Source of the DNA: Mycobacterium intracellulare ATCC 13950
Lineage (GTDB): Bacteria; Actinomycetota; Actinomycetes; Mycobacteriales; Mycobacteriaceae
NCBI RefSeq assembly: GCF_000277125.1
Contig: NC_016946.1
Span: forward strand, 3,162,001 to 3,226,000
DNA: 64,000 bases
Direction: 5' to 3'
Shown: in pieces, positions 45,334 through 58,738 of the stretch
How the letters are laid out: the number at the start of each line of letters is the position of its first letter
How positions within the stretch are numbered: the stretch's first letter is position 1
Translations under genes and position numbers: made by a program
Notes under the pieces: generated by a model
Seen by the model: only the letters and a program-made list of their open reading frames with translations
What the model was told of the DNA's origin: nothing
Database searches by the model: none

Positions 45334-46077
45334 TTACTCTCCGACCGCGGCCAGCGCCTGCGGCAGCGTGAATCGCCCGGCGTAGAGGGCCTTGCCGACG
45401 ATGGCGCCCTCGACGCCGCGGCCGGTCAGGGTGGCGATGGCGCGCAGGTCGTCCAGGCTGGACACCCCGCCCGACGCGATCACCGGGACGTCGGTGCGGT
45501 CGGCGACGGCCGCCAGCAGCTCCAGGTTGGGGCCGCCCAGCGTGCCGTCCTTGGTGACGTCGGTGACCACGAACCGCGAACACCCTTCGCGGTCAAGGCG
45601 TTCCAGCACCTCCCACAGGTCACCGCCATCGGTCTCCCAGCCGCGTCCCCGCAGCCGGTGGGTGCCGCCCGGATGGGTTTTGTCGATCTGGACGTCGAGC
45701 CCCACGGCGACCTTGTCCCCGTGCTCGCCGATCGCCCGCGCGCACCACTGCGGGTTCTCCAGCGCCGCCGTGCCCAGGTTGACCCGGGCGCAGCCGGTGG
45801 CCAACGCCGCCGCCAGCGAGTCGTCGTCGCGGATCCCCCCGGAGAGCTCCACCTGCACGTCGAGCTTGCCGACCACCTCGGCGAGCAGTTCACGGTTGGA
45901 GCCGCGCCCGAACGCCGCGTCCAGATCGACCAGATGGATCCATTCGGCGCCGTCGCGTTGCCAAGTCAGCGCGGCGTCGAGCGCCGAGCCGTATTCGGTT
46001 TCACTGCCCGCCTTGCCCTGCACCAGACGCACGGCGCGGCCGTCGACCACGTCGACCGCGGGCAACAAGATCAACAC
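45334..46077 (-). CDS. priA: Phosphoribosyl isomerase A (dual HisA/TrpF)
   Basis: In mycobacteria this one enzyme isomerises both ProFAR (His) and PRA (Trp), which explains why no trpF lies in the trp block. 247-aa TIM barrel; catalytic Asp in [18 protein letters not shown] and Asp in [18 protein letters not shown] 46077 is chosen because GAAGGAGAAAGC precedes it and family homology starts there. A His/Thr-Pro insert near residue 140 ([11 protein letters not shown]) makes it slightly longer than the M. tuberculosis protein. Confidence 0.96.
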   Translation of the reverse strand: MLILLPAVDVVDGRAVRLVQGKAGSETEYGSALDAALTWQRDGAEWIHLVDLDAAFGRGSNRELLAEVVGKLDVQVELSGGIRDDDSLAAALATGCARVNLGTAALENPQWCARAIGEHGDKVAVGLDVQIDKTHPGGTHRLRGRGWETDGGDLWEVLERLDREGCSRFVVTDVTKDGTLGGPNLELLAAVADRTDVPVIASGGVSSLDDLRAIATLTGRGVEGAIVGKALYAGRFTLPQALAAVGE

Positions 46078-46159
46078 GCTTTCTCCTTCACGCCGAGACT
46101 GCAACTGGCTACGGGTCCCCTCGGCGTTTGTGTCGTGGAATACAGTTTCGCGGAAGCCA

Positions 46160-46776
46160 TCACAGTGCCTGAACCCAGTTGCTCAAGACGGCCGCGCCGG
46201 CATCTCCGCTTTTCTCCGGGTGAAACTGGGTGGCCGACAACGGCCCTTCCTCGACCGCGGCCAGGAAAGGCCCCTCGTGGGTGGCCCAGGTCAGCACCGC
46301 ATCGGGCGATCCCTCCCACTGCTGGGCGGCGTAGGAGTGCACGAAGTAGAACCGGGTGTCCGCGTCGAGCCCCTTGAACAGGACGCTGCCGGGCCCGGAA
46401 TCGACGACGTTCCAACCCATGTGCGGGATCACCGGCGCCTGCAGCCGCGTCACGTATCCCGGCCACTGCCCGCACCCTTCGGTCTCCACGCTGAACTCGA
46501 CGCCGCGGGCGAACAGGATCTGCATCCCGACGCACACGCCCAGCACCGGACGCCCGGCCGCGACCCGATCGGCGATGATGCGGTCGCCGTTGATCGTGCG
46601 CAGCCCCGTCATGCAGGCCTCGTACGCGCCGACGCCGGGCACCACCAGCCCGTCGGCCGCGGCCGCGGCTCCGGCGTCGGCGGTCACCTCGACCGACGCA
46701 CCGACCCGCTCGAGGGCGCGCTGAGCCGACCGCAGGTTGCCCGAGCCGTAATCGAGGACAACAACCGATTTCTTTG

Positions 46777-46780
<4 letters not shown>
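46160..46780 (-). CDS. hisH: Imidazole glycerol phosphate synthase glutaminase subunit
   Basis: Class I glutamine amidotransferase feeding ammonia to HisF, 206 aa. Nucleophile Cys in [15 protein letters not shown] and His/Glu in [10 protein letters not shown]; oxyanion PGVGAY. GTG start overlapping the hisB stop by 4 nt. Confidence 0.97.
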
Positions 46781-49939
<3,159 letters not shown>

Positions 49940-50047
49940 TGTCCCAGAGGAACTCAAATCGATATCCGACCGGTAGTGTGCCGGTGAAGAGGCCATGCCC
50001 CGCGCTGAAATGACGCTGAGACGATAGAGCCGACCCAGGGAGCCGCC

Positions 50048-50461
50048 ATGTCCGCCAAGGATCACCCCAACAACGCCCCCGGCGTCCCGATGGTCTTCCC
50101 GCCCTGGTTCGAGCGCTTCCAGATCAAGTACTTCAACCCGGCGGTCAAGCCGATCGTGCGCTACCTGCCCGGCACCGCGACGATCAAGCACCGTGGCCGT
50201 ACCTCCGGCAAGCCCTACGAGACCATCGTGACCACGTACCGCAAGGGCAACACCTTGGCCATCGCGCTGGGCCACGGCAAGACGAACTGGGTGAAGAACG
50301 TGCTGGCCGCGGGCGAGGCGGACGTGGAGTTGAGCCGCAACCGCGTGCTGCACCTCATCAACCCGCGGATCCTGCCCGCCGGCTCCGACGGCGACGGGCT
50401 GCCCGCGTTGGCGCGCATGCAGCTGCGCCGGATCGGGGTTTTCGTCGCCGACATCGTCTGA
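50048..50461 (+). CDS. Deazaflavin (F420)-type nitroreductase family protein, Rv1598c homologue
   Basis: 137 aa of the DDN/F420H2-dependent nitroreductase-like family, split beta-barrel flavin fold. Family core [57 protein letters not shown] is plain (the H-RGR-SG-P pattern). Such proteins bind F420 or sometimes haem/fatty acids; substrate unknown. ATG with CAGGGAG ribosome site. Confidence 0.9.
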   Translation: MSAKDHPNNAPGVPMVFPPWFERFQIKYFNPAVKPIVRYLPGTATIKHRGRTSGKPYETIVTTYRKGNTLAIALGHGKTNWVKNVLAAGEADVELSRNRVLHLINPRILPAGSDGDGLPALARMQLRRIGVFVADIV

Positions 50462-50478
50462 GACCGGGGCGCGCCGAC

Positions 50479-50574
50479 TTTGAGTGTGCGCCAGTGGCTT
50501 TCAGTGTGCGGCCACGGCGCCGACACGCCGAAGAATCGCGCCGACGATTCAGACTCAACGCCCAGGTTTCACAC
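50479..50574. repeat. Intergenic GAGTGTG repeat cluster, copy B
   Basis: TTTGAGTGTGCGCCAGTGG and CTTTCAGTGTGCGGCCACGG in direct order, then GCGCCGACACGCCG and an inverted GTTTCACACCC. Matches copy A at 20231 in motif and order. It fills the 127-nt gap between two convergent genes, where M. tuberculosis has, as I recall, the extra gene Rv1597. Confidence 0.7.
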
Positions 50575-50588
50575 CCGATGCGGCCGCG

Positions 50589-51449
50589 CTACATATCGAG
50601 GCCGATGTCGAGCACCCGCACCGAATGCGTCAGCGCGCCGACGGCCAGATAGTCCACGCCGGTCGCGGCGTAGGCGGCGGCGTTTTCCAGGCTGAGGCCG
50701 CCGGAGGACTCGAGCAGGACGGCCGGCGCGCGCGCATCCCGGCGTTGCACCGCCATCTGCGTCTGCCACACCGGGAAGTTGTCCAGCAAGATCAGCTCGG
50801 GCTTTTCGGGCAGCACCTCGTCGAGCTGCTCGAGTGAATCCACTTCCACCTCACACGGCACGTCCGGCGCCGCGTCGCGGACCGCGCGCAGCGCCTCGAC
50901 CACCGAGCCCGCCGCCACCACGTGGTTGTCCTTGATCAGCGCGGCATCGCCGAGCCCGAGGCGGTGGTTGACGCCCCCGCCGACGCGCACCGCATATTTC
51001 TGCAACACCCGCAGGCCCGGCAGGGTTTTGCGGGTGTCACGGACCTTGGCCTTGGTGCCGTCCACGGCGGCCACCCAGTGCGCGGTGGTGGTGGCGATCC
51101 CCGACAGGTGGCAGATGAGGTTCAGCATGGTCCGCTCGGCGGTCAGCAGGCCGCGGGTTTCGGCCCGCACCGTCAGCACGGGCTGGCCCGCCTGCAGCTG
51201 GGCGCCGTCCTCGACGCGGTCGACGACCTGGTAGCCGCGGGCGCCGAGCACCTCGTCGAGCACCAGCAGCGCGATGTCGATGCCGGCGATCACGCCGGGC
51301 TGCCGGGGCACCATGGACGCGGTGGCCACCGCGTCGGCGGGCACCGTCGCCAGCGTGGTGACGTCGGGCCCGTAGCGCAGGTCCTCGACCAGGCCGCGCC
51401 GGATGGTTTCGCGCGCGGCGGTGAGTTCGCAGTCGGACATCGAGGTCAT
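50589..51449 (-). CDS. nadC: Quinolinate phosphoribosyltransferase
   Basis: Quinolinate plus PRPP to nicotinate mononucleotide, 286 aa. Motifs TRKTLPGLRVLQKYAVRVGGGVNHRLGLGDAALIKDNH and VEVDSLEQLDEVL, SGGLSLENAAAYAATGVDYLAVGAL are diagnostic. Overlaps nadB by 4 nt. Confidence 0.97.
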   Translation of the reverse strand: MTSMSDCELTAARETIRRGLVEDLRYGPDVTTLATVPADAVATASMVPRQPGVIAGIDIALLVLDEVLGARGYQVVDRVEDGAQLQAGQPVLTVRAETRGLLTAERTMLNLICHLSGIATTTAHWVAAVDGTKAKVRDTRKTLPGLRVLQKYAVRVGGGVNHRLGLGDAALIKDNHVVAAGSVVEALRAVRDAAPDVPCEVEVDSLEQLDEVLPEKPELILLDNFPVWQTQMAVQRRDARAPAVLLESSGGLSLENAAAYAATGVDYLAVGALTHSVRVLDIGLDM

Positions 51450-53022
51450 ACGACCGCCGCCAAGGCCTCCACCAGCACCGAGTTCTGGTCGTCGGCCAGT
51501 CGCAGCACGTTGCTGCGCGCCTGCTCGGCCACGGTCTGCGGGTGTTCCTCGCGGTGGTGGCAGCCCCGGGTTTCGGTGCGGGCCAGGGCCGCGGCCGTCA
51601 CCGCGCGGGCGGTGACGGCCAGCGCGACGTCCTCGAAGTCGCGACGACCCGCGACGGCGCGCACCTTGGCCCGCGACAGCGTGGTGGACAACCGGGTCAG
51701 CCCGGCGGCGTCGCGCACCACCGACGCGTCGCGGCTCATCGCGCGCTGCAGCTCGGCGCGCTCGGGCGCGGTGTGCGCGACGGGCTCGGGTGCGACCGCC
51801 CGGGCGGGCCCGGCCGCCGCGGCGTGCGCGGCCGCCGCCCTGCCGGCGCGGCCGCCCACCACCAAACCTTCCAACAGGCTGTTGGACGCCAACCGGTTGG
51901 CGCCGTGCAGGCCGGTACGGGCGACCTCACCGGCGGCGAACAACCCGGGCAGCTCGGTTTGGCCGCACACGTCGGTGACGATGCCCCCGCAGCTGTAATG
52001 CGCCCCGGGCACAACGGGAATGGGTTGACGGACGGGGTCGACGCCGGCGGCCCGGCAGGCGGCCGTCACCGTCGGGAACCGGTTTGCGAAGTCCCCGATG
52101 TGGCGGGCGTCGAGGAAGACGCACGGGTCACCGGTGGCCTTCATCCGCGCGTCGATGGCCGCGGCGACGACATCGCGGGGGGCCAGGTCGCCCATCGGAT
52201 GAACACCGGCGGTTACCGAATCCCCTTGCCGGTCAATCAGTCTGGCGCCCTCGCCGCGGATGGCCTCGGTGACCAGCGGGCGCCGCCCGCCGGCGGCCCC
52301 GGGCGCGAAGAGCATCGTGGGGTGGAACTGGATGAACTCGAGATCGCTGACCGCGACGCCGGCCCACAGGCCCAACGCGATTCCGTCGCCGGTGGATCCC
52401 TCCGGGTTGGTGGTCGCGCCGTACAGATGCCCGAGCCCGCCGCTGGCAATGATCACCGAGGGCGCGCCGATGATTCCGTATCCCTGCGGGTTGCCCACCA
52501 GGACGCCGGTCACGGCCGCGCCGTCGTGCAGCACGCGCAGGGCCACGTGCCCGGTGCGGATGTCCAGCGTGCGCGCGGCGTGGTCGAGTGCGCGCTGCAC
52601 CTCGGCGCCGGTGGCGTCACCCCCGGCATGCACGATGCGCCGCCGCGAGTGCCCGCCTTCGCGCGTCAGCGCCCACTGGCCGGGCGCGGATTCGTCGAAT
52701 CGTGCTCCGTCGCCGACCAATTCGGTCACGGCCGCGTACCCGTCGGCGACGATCGAGTAGACCGCCTGCGGATCGCACAGGCCCGCCCCGGCGACCACGG
52801 TGTCGGCGACGTGCGCCTCGACCGAGTCGTCGTTGTCGGGCAGGACGACCGCGATGCCGCCCTGCGCGTAGTGGGTCGCCGTCGCGCCGCGCGCCTGATC
52901 GGCCTTGCTCAGCACGACGACGCGGCGCCCGGCGCGGTGGGCGGCCAGCGCGGCGGCCAATCCCGCGACACCGGTGCCGATCACGACGACGTCGGCGCTG
53001 TCAGTCCACTGGGGACGGGCGG

Positions 53023-53026
<4 letters not shown>
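51446..53026 (-). CDS. nadB: L-aspartate oxidase
   Basis: FAD enzyme oxidising aspartate to iminoaspartate, the first NAD step, 526 aa. N-terminal dinucleotide fold [21 protein letters not shown], substrate/FAD stretch [12 protein letters not shown], active-site [11 protein letters not shown] and [10 protein letters not shown], and [21 protein letters not shown] 53026 overlaps nadA stop. Confidence 0.97.
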
Positions 53027-54072
<1,046 letters not shown>

Positions 54073-54094
54073 GGGGGCTCCTTTCAGCCAGGAG

Positions 54095-54117
54095 GTTTTC
54101 GACTTATAATCGAAAAC
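54095..54117. promoter_or_regulatory. NrtR-type operator with embedded -10, nadA/nrtR
   Basis: Perfect inverted repeat GTTTTCGA (54095-54102), 7 nt, TCGAAAAC (54110-54117). TATAAT at 54105-54110 lies within it and is followed by 7 nt and the nrtR ATG, so nrtR is leaderless and its -10 is inside the operator. The minus-strand nadA promoter must overlap too. Binding would repress both genes. Confidence 0.85.
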
Positions 54118-54843
54118 ATGGCCCATCGTAGCACCGCCCACGAAGTGCTCGCGGTCGTGTTCCAGGTTCGCGAAGTCACCGACGGGGTTGCCAAGGGGCG
54201 ACCGACGGCGAAACCGCAGCTGAACGTGCTGTTATGGCAGCGCGCCAAGGACCCGCAACGCGGCGCGTGGTCGCTGCCGGGCGGGCAGGTCCGCAACGAC
54301 GAGGACATGATCACCTCGGTGCGCCGCCAGCTCGCCGAGAAGGTCGACCTCAAGGAACTGGCGCATCTGGAACAGCTCGCGGTGTTCTCCGACCCGCACC
54401 GGGTGCCGGGCGCCCGGGTGATCGCGTCCACCTTCCTGGGCCTGGTGCCCTCCCCCGCCAGCCCCGAGCTCCCGCCGGACACCCGCTGGCACCCGGTGAA
54501 CCGCCTGCCACCGATGGCCTTCGACCACGCCCCGATGGTGGATCACGCCCGCACCCGGCTGAACGCCAAACTGTCCTACACCAACATCGGGTTCGCTTTG
54601 GCGCCAAGGGAATTCGCGCTCTCCACGCTGCGCGACATCTACGGAGCGGCGCTGGGGTATCAGGTCGACGCGACGAACCTGCAGCGGGTGCTGGCGCGGC
54701 GCGGCGTCATCACCGCGACCGGCACCATCGCGCAATCCGGCCGCAGCGGCGGGCGCCCGGCCGCGCTGTACCGGTTCACCGACGCCGCGTTGCGGGTCAC
54801 CGACGAATTCGCCGCGCTCAGGCCGCCCGGGGTCCCCGGCTAG
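54118..54843 (+). CDS. nrtR: NrtR/NadQ-type Nudix-related regulator of NAD synthesis (Rv1593c homologue)
   Basis: Transcription repressor of de novo NAD genes, 241 aa. N-terminal Nudix-like domain (about 5-150; [24 protein letters not shown]) whose catalytic box is degenerate ([10 protein letters not shown] in place of REL-EE), so it senses a ligand such as ADP-ribose rather than hydrolysing. C-terminal winged helix (about 165-235; [33 protein letters not shown]). The M. smegmatis homologue is described as NrtR acting on nadABC. The operator and divergent nadA support the call. Confidence 0.9.
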   Translation: MAHRSTAHEVLAVVFQVREVTDGVAKGRPTAKPQLNVLLWQRAKDPQRGAWSLPGGQVRNDEDMITSVRRQLAEKVDLKELAHLEQLAVFSDPHRVPGARVIASTFLGLVPSPASPELPPDTRWHPVNRLPPMAFDHAPMVDHARTRLNAKLSYTNIGFALAPREFALSTLRDIYGAALGYQVDATNLQRVLARRGVITATGTIAQSGRSGGRPAALYRFTDAALRVTDEFAALRPPGVPG

Positions 54844-55006
54844 GCTTACCCGAACGCGTCGTTGTAGCGACGCGCCATCCGGTCGGCACCCGTGACGTGT
54901 CTGGCCCGCCCGCAGGTGACGAGAAGTCGCTCACAGCGCGGCGATGACGTTTTGGTTACCTGCCGTTCGTACGCGAGAATGCCGGGTGGCCACGAAGGGA
55001 GCCTCA

Positions 55007-56338
55007 ATGGCTGAGCTCGGCAACCTGGCAGGCACGCATGGCGCGGAATGGATCGCCCGGCCGCCCCACGAGGAACTGCAGCCCAAGGTGCGTCCGCTGC
55101 TGCCCTCGGACGACCCGTTCTACCAGCCGCCGCTGGGATTCCAGCACGCCGAGCCCGGGACGGTGCTGCGCTCGCGCGACGTCGAGTTGGCCTTCCTCGG
55201 CCTGATCCCGCAGCCCATCAAGGCCGTCCAGCTGCTCTACCGGACCATGGACATGCACGGTCAGCCGGAGGCGACCGCGACGACGGTGATCGTCCCGACC
55301 GACCTCGCCCCCTGCCCGGTGCTGTCGTACCAGTGCGCGATCGACGCCGTGTCGTCGCGCTGCTTCCCGTCCTATGCGCTGCGCCGCCGGGCGAAGGCGT
55401 TCGGGGCGATCGGCCAGTTCGAGCTCTTCCTGATCGCCGCCGCCGTCGCCGAGGGCTGGGCCGTCTCCGTGCCCGACCACGAAGGCCTGCGCGGCTTGTG
55501 GGGGGCGCCGTATGAGCCCGGCTACCGGGTCCTGGACGGCATCCGGGCCGCGCTGGGCTCGGAGCGGCTCGGGCTGTCCAAGTCGGCCCCGATCGGGCTG
55601 TGGGGGTACTCCGGGGGCGGCCTGGCCAGCGCGTGGGCCGCCGAGGTGTGCGCCGAATACGCGCCGGAACTCGACATCGTGGGCGCGGTGCTCGGCTCGC
55701 CCGTCGGGGACCTGGGCAACACCTTCCGGCGGCTCAACGGCAGCTTCCTGTCGGGCTTGCCCGCGCTGGTGGTGGCCGCGCTCGCGCACATCTATCCCGA
55801 TCTGGACCGGGTGATCAAGGAGCACGCCAACGAGGAGGGGCGCGCCCTGCTCGACTCGCTGGAGAAGATGACGACCGTCGGAGCCGTCGTCCGCATGGCC
55901 GGCAAGAACATGGGCGACTATCTCGACGAGCCGCTCGAGAAGATCCTGTCCACCCCGGAAGTCTCGTACGTCTTCGACCACATCAAGCTGGGCGCCGCGG
56001 TCCCGACGCCACCGGTGCTGATCGTGCAGGCCGTGCACGACTACCTGATCGACGTCCACGACATCGACGTGCTGGCCGACGCCTATTCGGCGGGCGGTGC
56101 GCGGGTCACCTACCACCGCGACGCGTTCAACGAACACATGATGCTGCACCCGCTGTCGGCGCCGATGACCTTGCGCTGGCTGACGGACCGCTTCGAGGGT
56201 CGCCCGCTGACCGAGCACCTGGTGCGAACCACCTGGCCGACGATGTTCAACCCGATGACCTACATCGGCATGGCCAGGCTGTTCAAGATCGCGGCCAAGG
56301 TGGTCACGGGCCGCAGGATTCGCCGCCGTCCGCTATGA
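55007..56338 (+). CDS. LIP-family secretory-lipase-like alpha/beta hydrolase (Rv1592c homologue)
   Basis: 443-aa alpha/beta hydrolase of the LIP (secretory lipase) family. Nucleophile Ser202 in [10 protein letters not shown]; family [14 protein letters not shown]; Asp in [12 protein letters not shown] and His in FNEHMMLHP complete the triad. No clear signal peptide. The M. tuberculosis orthologue is described as an isoniazid-induced lipase. ATG with GAAGGGAG upstream. Ends overlapping the convergent DUF2567 gene by 6 nt. Confidence 0.93.
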   Translation: MAELGNLAGTHGAEWIARPPHEELQPKVRPLLPSDDPFYQPPLGFQHAEPGTVLRSRDVELAFLGLIPQPIKAVQLLYRTMDMHGQPEATATTVIVPTDLAPCPVLSYQCAIDAVSSRCFPSYALRRRAKAFGAIGQFELFLIAAAVAEGWAVSVPDHEGLRGLWGAPYEPGYRVLDGIRAALGSERLGLSKSAPIGLWGYSGGGLASAWAAEVCAEYAPELDIVGAVLGSPVGDLGNTFRRLNGSFLSGLPALVVAALAHIYPDLDRVIKEHANEEGRALLDSLEKMTTVGAVVRMAGKNMGDYLDEPLEKILSTPEVSYVFDHIKLGAAVPTPPVLIVQAVHDYLIDVHDIDVLADAYSAGGARVTYHRDAFNEHMMLHPLSAPMTLRWLTDRFEGRPLTEHLVRTTWPTMFNPMTYIGMARLFKIAAKVVTGRRIRRRPL

Positions 56339-56998
56339 CACGGCCGCTTCCGCCGCGCCGCCCCCTCCCACGGGCAGCGCGGCGGAGGCCCGGCGCTCCG
56401 GGGGCAGCGCCCCCAGGTCGTCACGGGCGTCCGCGGCCACCCGCACGGCGTACACCAGCGCGGCGACGCCCACCGGCCACATCAGGCTGACCGCGATCTG
56501 CAGGGGACGGTCGGAGAAGAACACCGGCGGCGCCTGGGTGACGTAGGCGACGGACGGGCTCTTGCTCAGCGGCACCGCGTCGAAGTCCAAGGCGCCGTAG
56601 GCGAGCCGCACCAGCCCCGCCCCGACCGCGGCGGCCGCGGCGGCGGCGGTCAGCATGCCGACCGACAGGGCGACGACCATTCCCGGGCCGCGGTGCTGTT
56701 GCCATTGCCACGCCCACACGGACGCGACCACCGCCAGCACGGTCAACAGGCCCAGCATCAGGGCGGGGGCGACGAAGAAATGCTCGGACTCGTTGCCCAG
56801 ATAGTCATGCACCCGCTCGCCGGAGCGGGTGAGCGCCACCACGGCGCGGATCGGCGGCGCGATCCACGCCCACAGCGCGCCGATCAGCAGACCGGTCACC
56901 GCCGAGCCAGCCGCGACGAGCACGAGCGCGCGCACCCGCGCCCGGCGGGTTACGGCGACGGGCGGGGCCGGGGCGTCCGGGTTGGCCTGCTCGCTCAC
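56333..56998 (-). CDS. DUF2567 membrane protein (Rv1591 homologue)
   Basis: 221 aa with four helices ([89 protein letters not shown]) and Ala/Pro-rich ends. Function unknown. GTG start overlaps the bsaP stop (GTGA), so it is part of the bioB-bsaP transcript. Confidence 0.88.
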   Translation of the reverse strand: MSEQANPDAPAPPVAVTRRARVRALVLVAAGSAVTGLLIGALWAWIAPPIRAVVALTRSGERVHDYLGNESEHFFVAPALMLGLLTVLAVVASVWAWQWQQHRGPGMVVALSVGMLTAAAAAAAVGAGLVRLAYGALDFDAVPLSKSPSVAYVTQAPPVFFSDRPLQIAVSLMWPVGVAALVYAVRVAADARDDLGALPPERRASAALPVGGGGAAEAAVS

Positions 56999-57222
56999 CG
57001 TTGCGCCTCCAGGTCGGCGGAGTCGACCTCACCGTGGCGCGAGCAGCGCGCCCGCCACCCGTCGGGGCGGACCTGCACCACCATCCGGCGCCCGCACGCC
57101 GCGCAGAACCGGGGCGGCTCGAGGCCCAGCTGAGCCGCTGTCGGCACGGCGGTGCCCCCTAACTCGCCGGTGTAGACGTTGTAGACGCCGGCGCTGACCG
57201 CAGCACCCAGATCGCCAACCAC
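56995..57222 (-). CDS. bsaP: Biotin synthase auxiliary protein BsaP (Rv1590 homologue)
   Basis: 75-aa protein with Cys40-x2-Cys43 and Cys60 ([10 protein letters not shown] ... [10 protein letters not shown]). The M. tuberculosis homologue was recently described as needed by mycobacterial BioB to turn dethiobiotin into biotin, probably by protecting or rebuilding its Fe-S clusters. GTG start 30 nt after bioB on the same strand fits. Confidence 0.9.
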   Translation of the reverse strand: MVGDLGAAVSAGVYNVYTGELGGTAVPTAAQLGLEPPRFCAACGRRMVVQVRPDGWRARCSRHGEVDSADLEAQR

Positions 57223-57252
57223 AAGTGTCCAACCCTAGCCGCGGCGAGTCGC

Positions 57253-58290
57253 TTACAAACTGGCGTTGAGCCCCTTGAGGGGCATCTGCAGGTCGCCGAG
57301 CAATTCCAGGTCGGATTCGGCCGGACGGCCCAGCGTGGTCAGGTAGTTGCCGACGATCACGGCGTTGATGCCGCCCAGCATGCCCTTCTTGGCGCCGAGG
57401 TCGCCCAGGGTGATCTCGCGGCCGCCCGCGAAACGCAGCATGACGCGCGGCAGCGCCAGCCGGAACGCGCCGACGGACTTCAACGCCTCGCTGGCCGGCA
57501 GCACCTCCAGGTCGCCGAACGGCGTGCCCGGCCGGGGGTTGAAGAAGTTCAGCGGGACCTCGTCGGGTCCGAGTTCGGCGAGTTCGGCGGCGAATTCGGC
57601 GCGCTGCTCAAGGGATTCGCCCATGCCCAGGATCCCGCCGCAGCACACCTCCATGCCGGCGTCGCGCACCATCGACAGCGTCTCCCAGCGCTCCTCCCAG
57701 GAGTGGGTGGTCACGACGTTGGTGAAGTACGAGCGCGCGGTCTCGAGGTTGTGGTTGTAGCGGTGCACACCCATGGCCGCCAGCTGCTCCACCTGCTCGG
57801 CGGTCAGCATGCCCAGCGAGCAGGCGATGTTGATCTCGACCTCGTTGCGGATCGCCTCGATGCCCGCCGCGACCTGGGCCATCAACCGCTCGTCGGGACC
57901 GCGAACCGCGGCCACGATGCAGAACTCGGTGGCGCCGGACTTCGCGGTCTGCTTGGCCGCCTCGACCAGGCTGGGGATGTCGAGCCGGGCGCTGCGCACC
58001 GGCGATTCGAACAGGCCGGACTGCGCGCAGAAGTGACAGTCTTCGGGGCAGCCGCCGGTCTTGAGGCTGATGATGCCCTCGACCTCGACCTCGGGGCCAC
58101 ACCAGCGCATCCGCACCTCGTGGGCCAGCGCCAGCAGTTCGTCGAGCCGGTCGTCGGGCAGCCGCAGCACCTGCAGGACCTGGTCGCGGCTCAGGCCCTG
58201 GCCGTCCTCCAGCACCTGCTGCCGGGCCACCGCCAGGATGTCCTCGCCGTTGCCGGTTTCGGCCGTCGGTCGGGTTGCCGCTTGGGTCAC
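57253..58290 (-). CDS. bioB: Biotin synthase
   Basis: Radical SAM enzyme inserting sulphur into dethiobiotin, 345 aa. Radical SAM Cys triad in [15 protein letters not shown], later cluster residues in [14 protein letters not shown] and [10 protein letters not shown], and the closing [25 protein letters not shown] 58290 ([11 protein letters not shown]) after GGGAG agrees with the M. tuberculosis start. First gene of bioB-bsaP-DUF2567. Confidence 0.97.
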   Translation of the reverse strand: MTQAATRPTAETGNGEDILAVARQQVLEDGQGLSRDQVLQVLRLPDDRLDELLALAHEVRMRWCGPEVEVEGIISLKTGGCPEDCHFCAQSGLFESPVRSARLDIPSLVEAAKQTAKSGATEFCIVAAVRGPDERLMAQVAAGIEAIRNEVEINIACSLGMLTAEQVEQLAAMGVHRYNHNLETARSYFTNVVTTHSWEERWETLSMVRDAGMEVCCGGILGMGESLEQRAEFAAELAELGPDEVPLNFFNPRPGTPFGDLEVLPASEALKSVGAFRLALPRVMLRFAGGREITLGDLGAKKGMLGGINAVIVGNYLTTLGRPAESDLELLGDLQMPLKGLNASL

Positions 58291-58424
58291 CAGGTACTCC
58301 CTTGCCTCTTTCTCGTGTCCGCGCGTGGGGACACATCTGCCCCGTGGTGGTGGCAGCCGGAATGAAAAGGTGTTCAAAGTAGGGTAACGGCCGAAGAACT
58401 CCGCCTATCCCTGGGTATACGACC

Positions 58425-58625
58425 ATGGTGACCCCGCACGTCGAATACCTGGCGCACCACTACCTGCTGTTGGCGGCGCCGGCATTCCTGCCTGCGGTGA
58501 TCGTCGTCGCCGTCATCCTGTACATCGCGCTGCGCGACCGCCGCGAAGGCCGCAACGTCACGGGCGCCACCAAGGCCACCTCCGACGCGTCGAAACCCGA
58601 CACGCCCGATCAAGAGCGTGATTGA
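58425..58625 (+). CDS. Small single-helix membrane protein
   Basis: 66 aa: MVTPHVEYLAHHYLLLAAPA then a helix (FLPAVIVVAVILYIALRD) and a charged tail (RREGRNVTGATKATS ... DTPDQERD). Start ATG 58425 or GTG 58428; no strong ribosome site. No family known to me. It is divergent from bioB and could belong to the membrane operon downstream, 113 nt away. Confidence 0.55.
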   Translation: MVTPHVEYLAHHYLLLAAPAFLPAVIVVAVILYIALRDRREGRNVTGATKATSDASKPDTPDQERD

Positions 58626-58668
58626 CGGGCGCCGGATCTGGGCATTAAACAAACAATCACGAACCTAC

Positions 58669-58691
58669 TTGACAGTAATAAGCGGTTGACT
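58669..58691 (+). promoter_or_regulatory. TTGACA/TTGACT pair ahead of the membrane-cupredoxin operon
   Basis: In a locally AT-rich patch, TTGACA (58669-58674) and TTGACT (58686-58691) repeat at 17-nt spacing about 50-70 nt before the ATG at 58739. They could be -35 boxes or a tandem regulator site; no good -10 is seen. GGGAGG lies 7 nt before the ATG. Confidence 0.35.
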
Positions 58692-58738
58692 TCAATCGGA
58701 TCTTCCGGGGCAGCCCGGCGCGAGTGGGAGGCACGACG

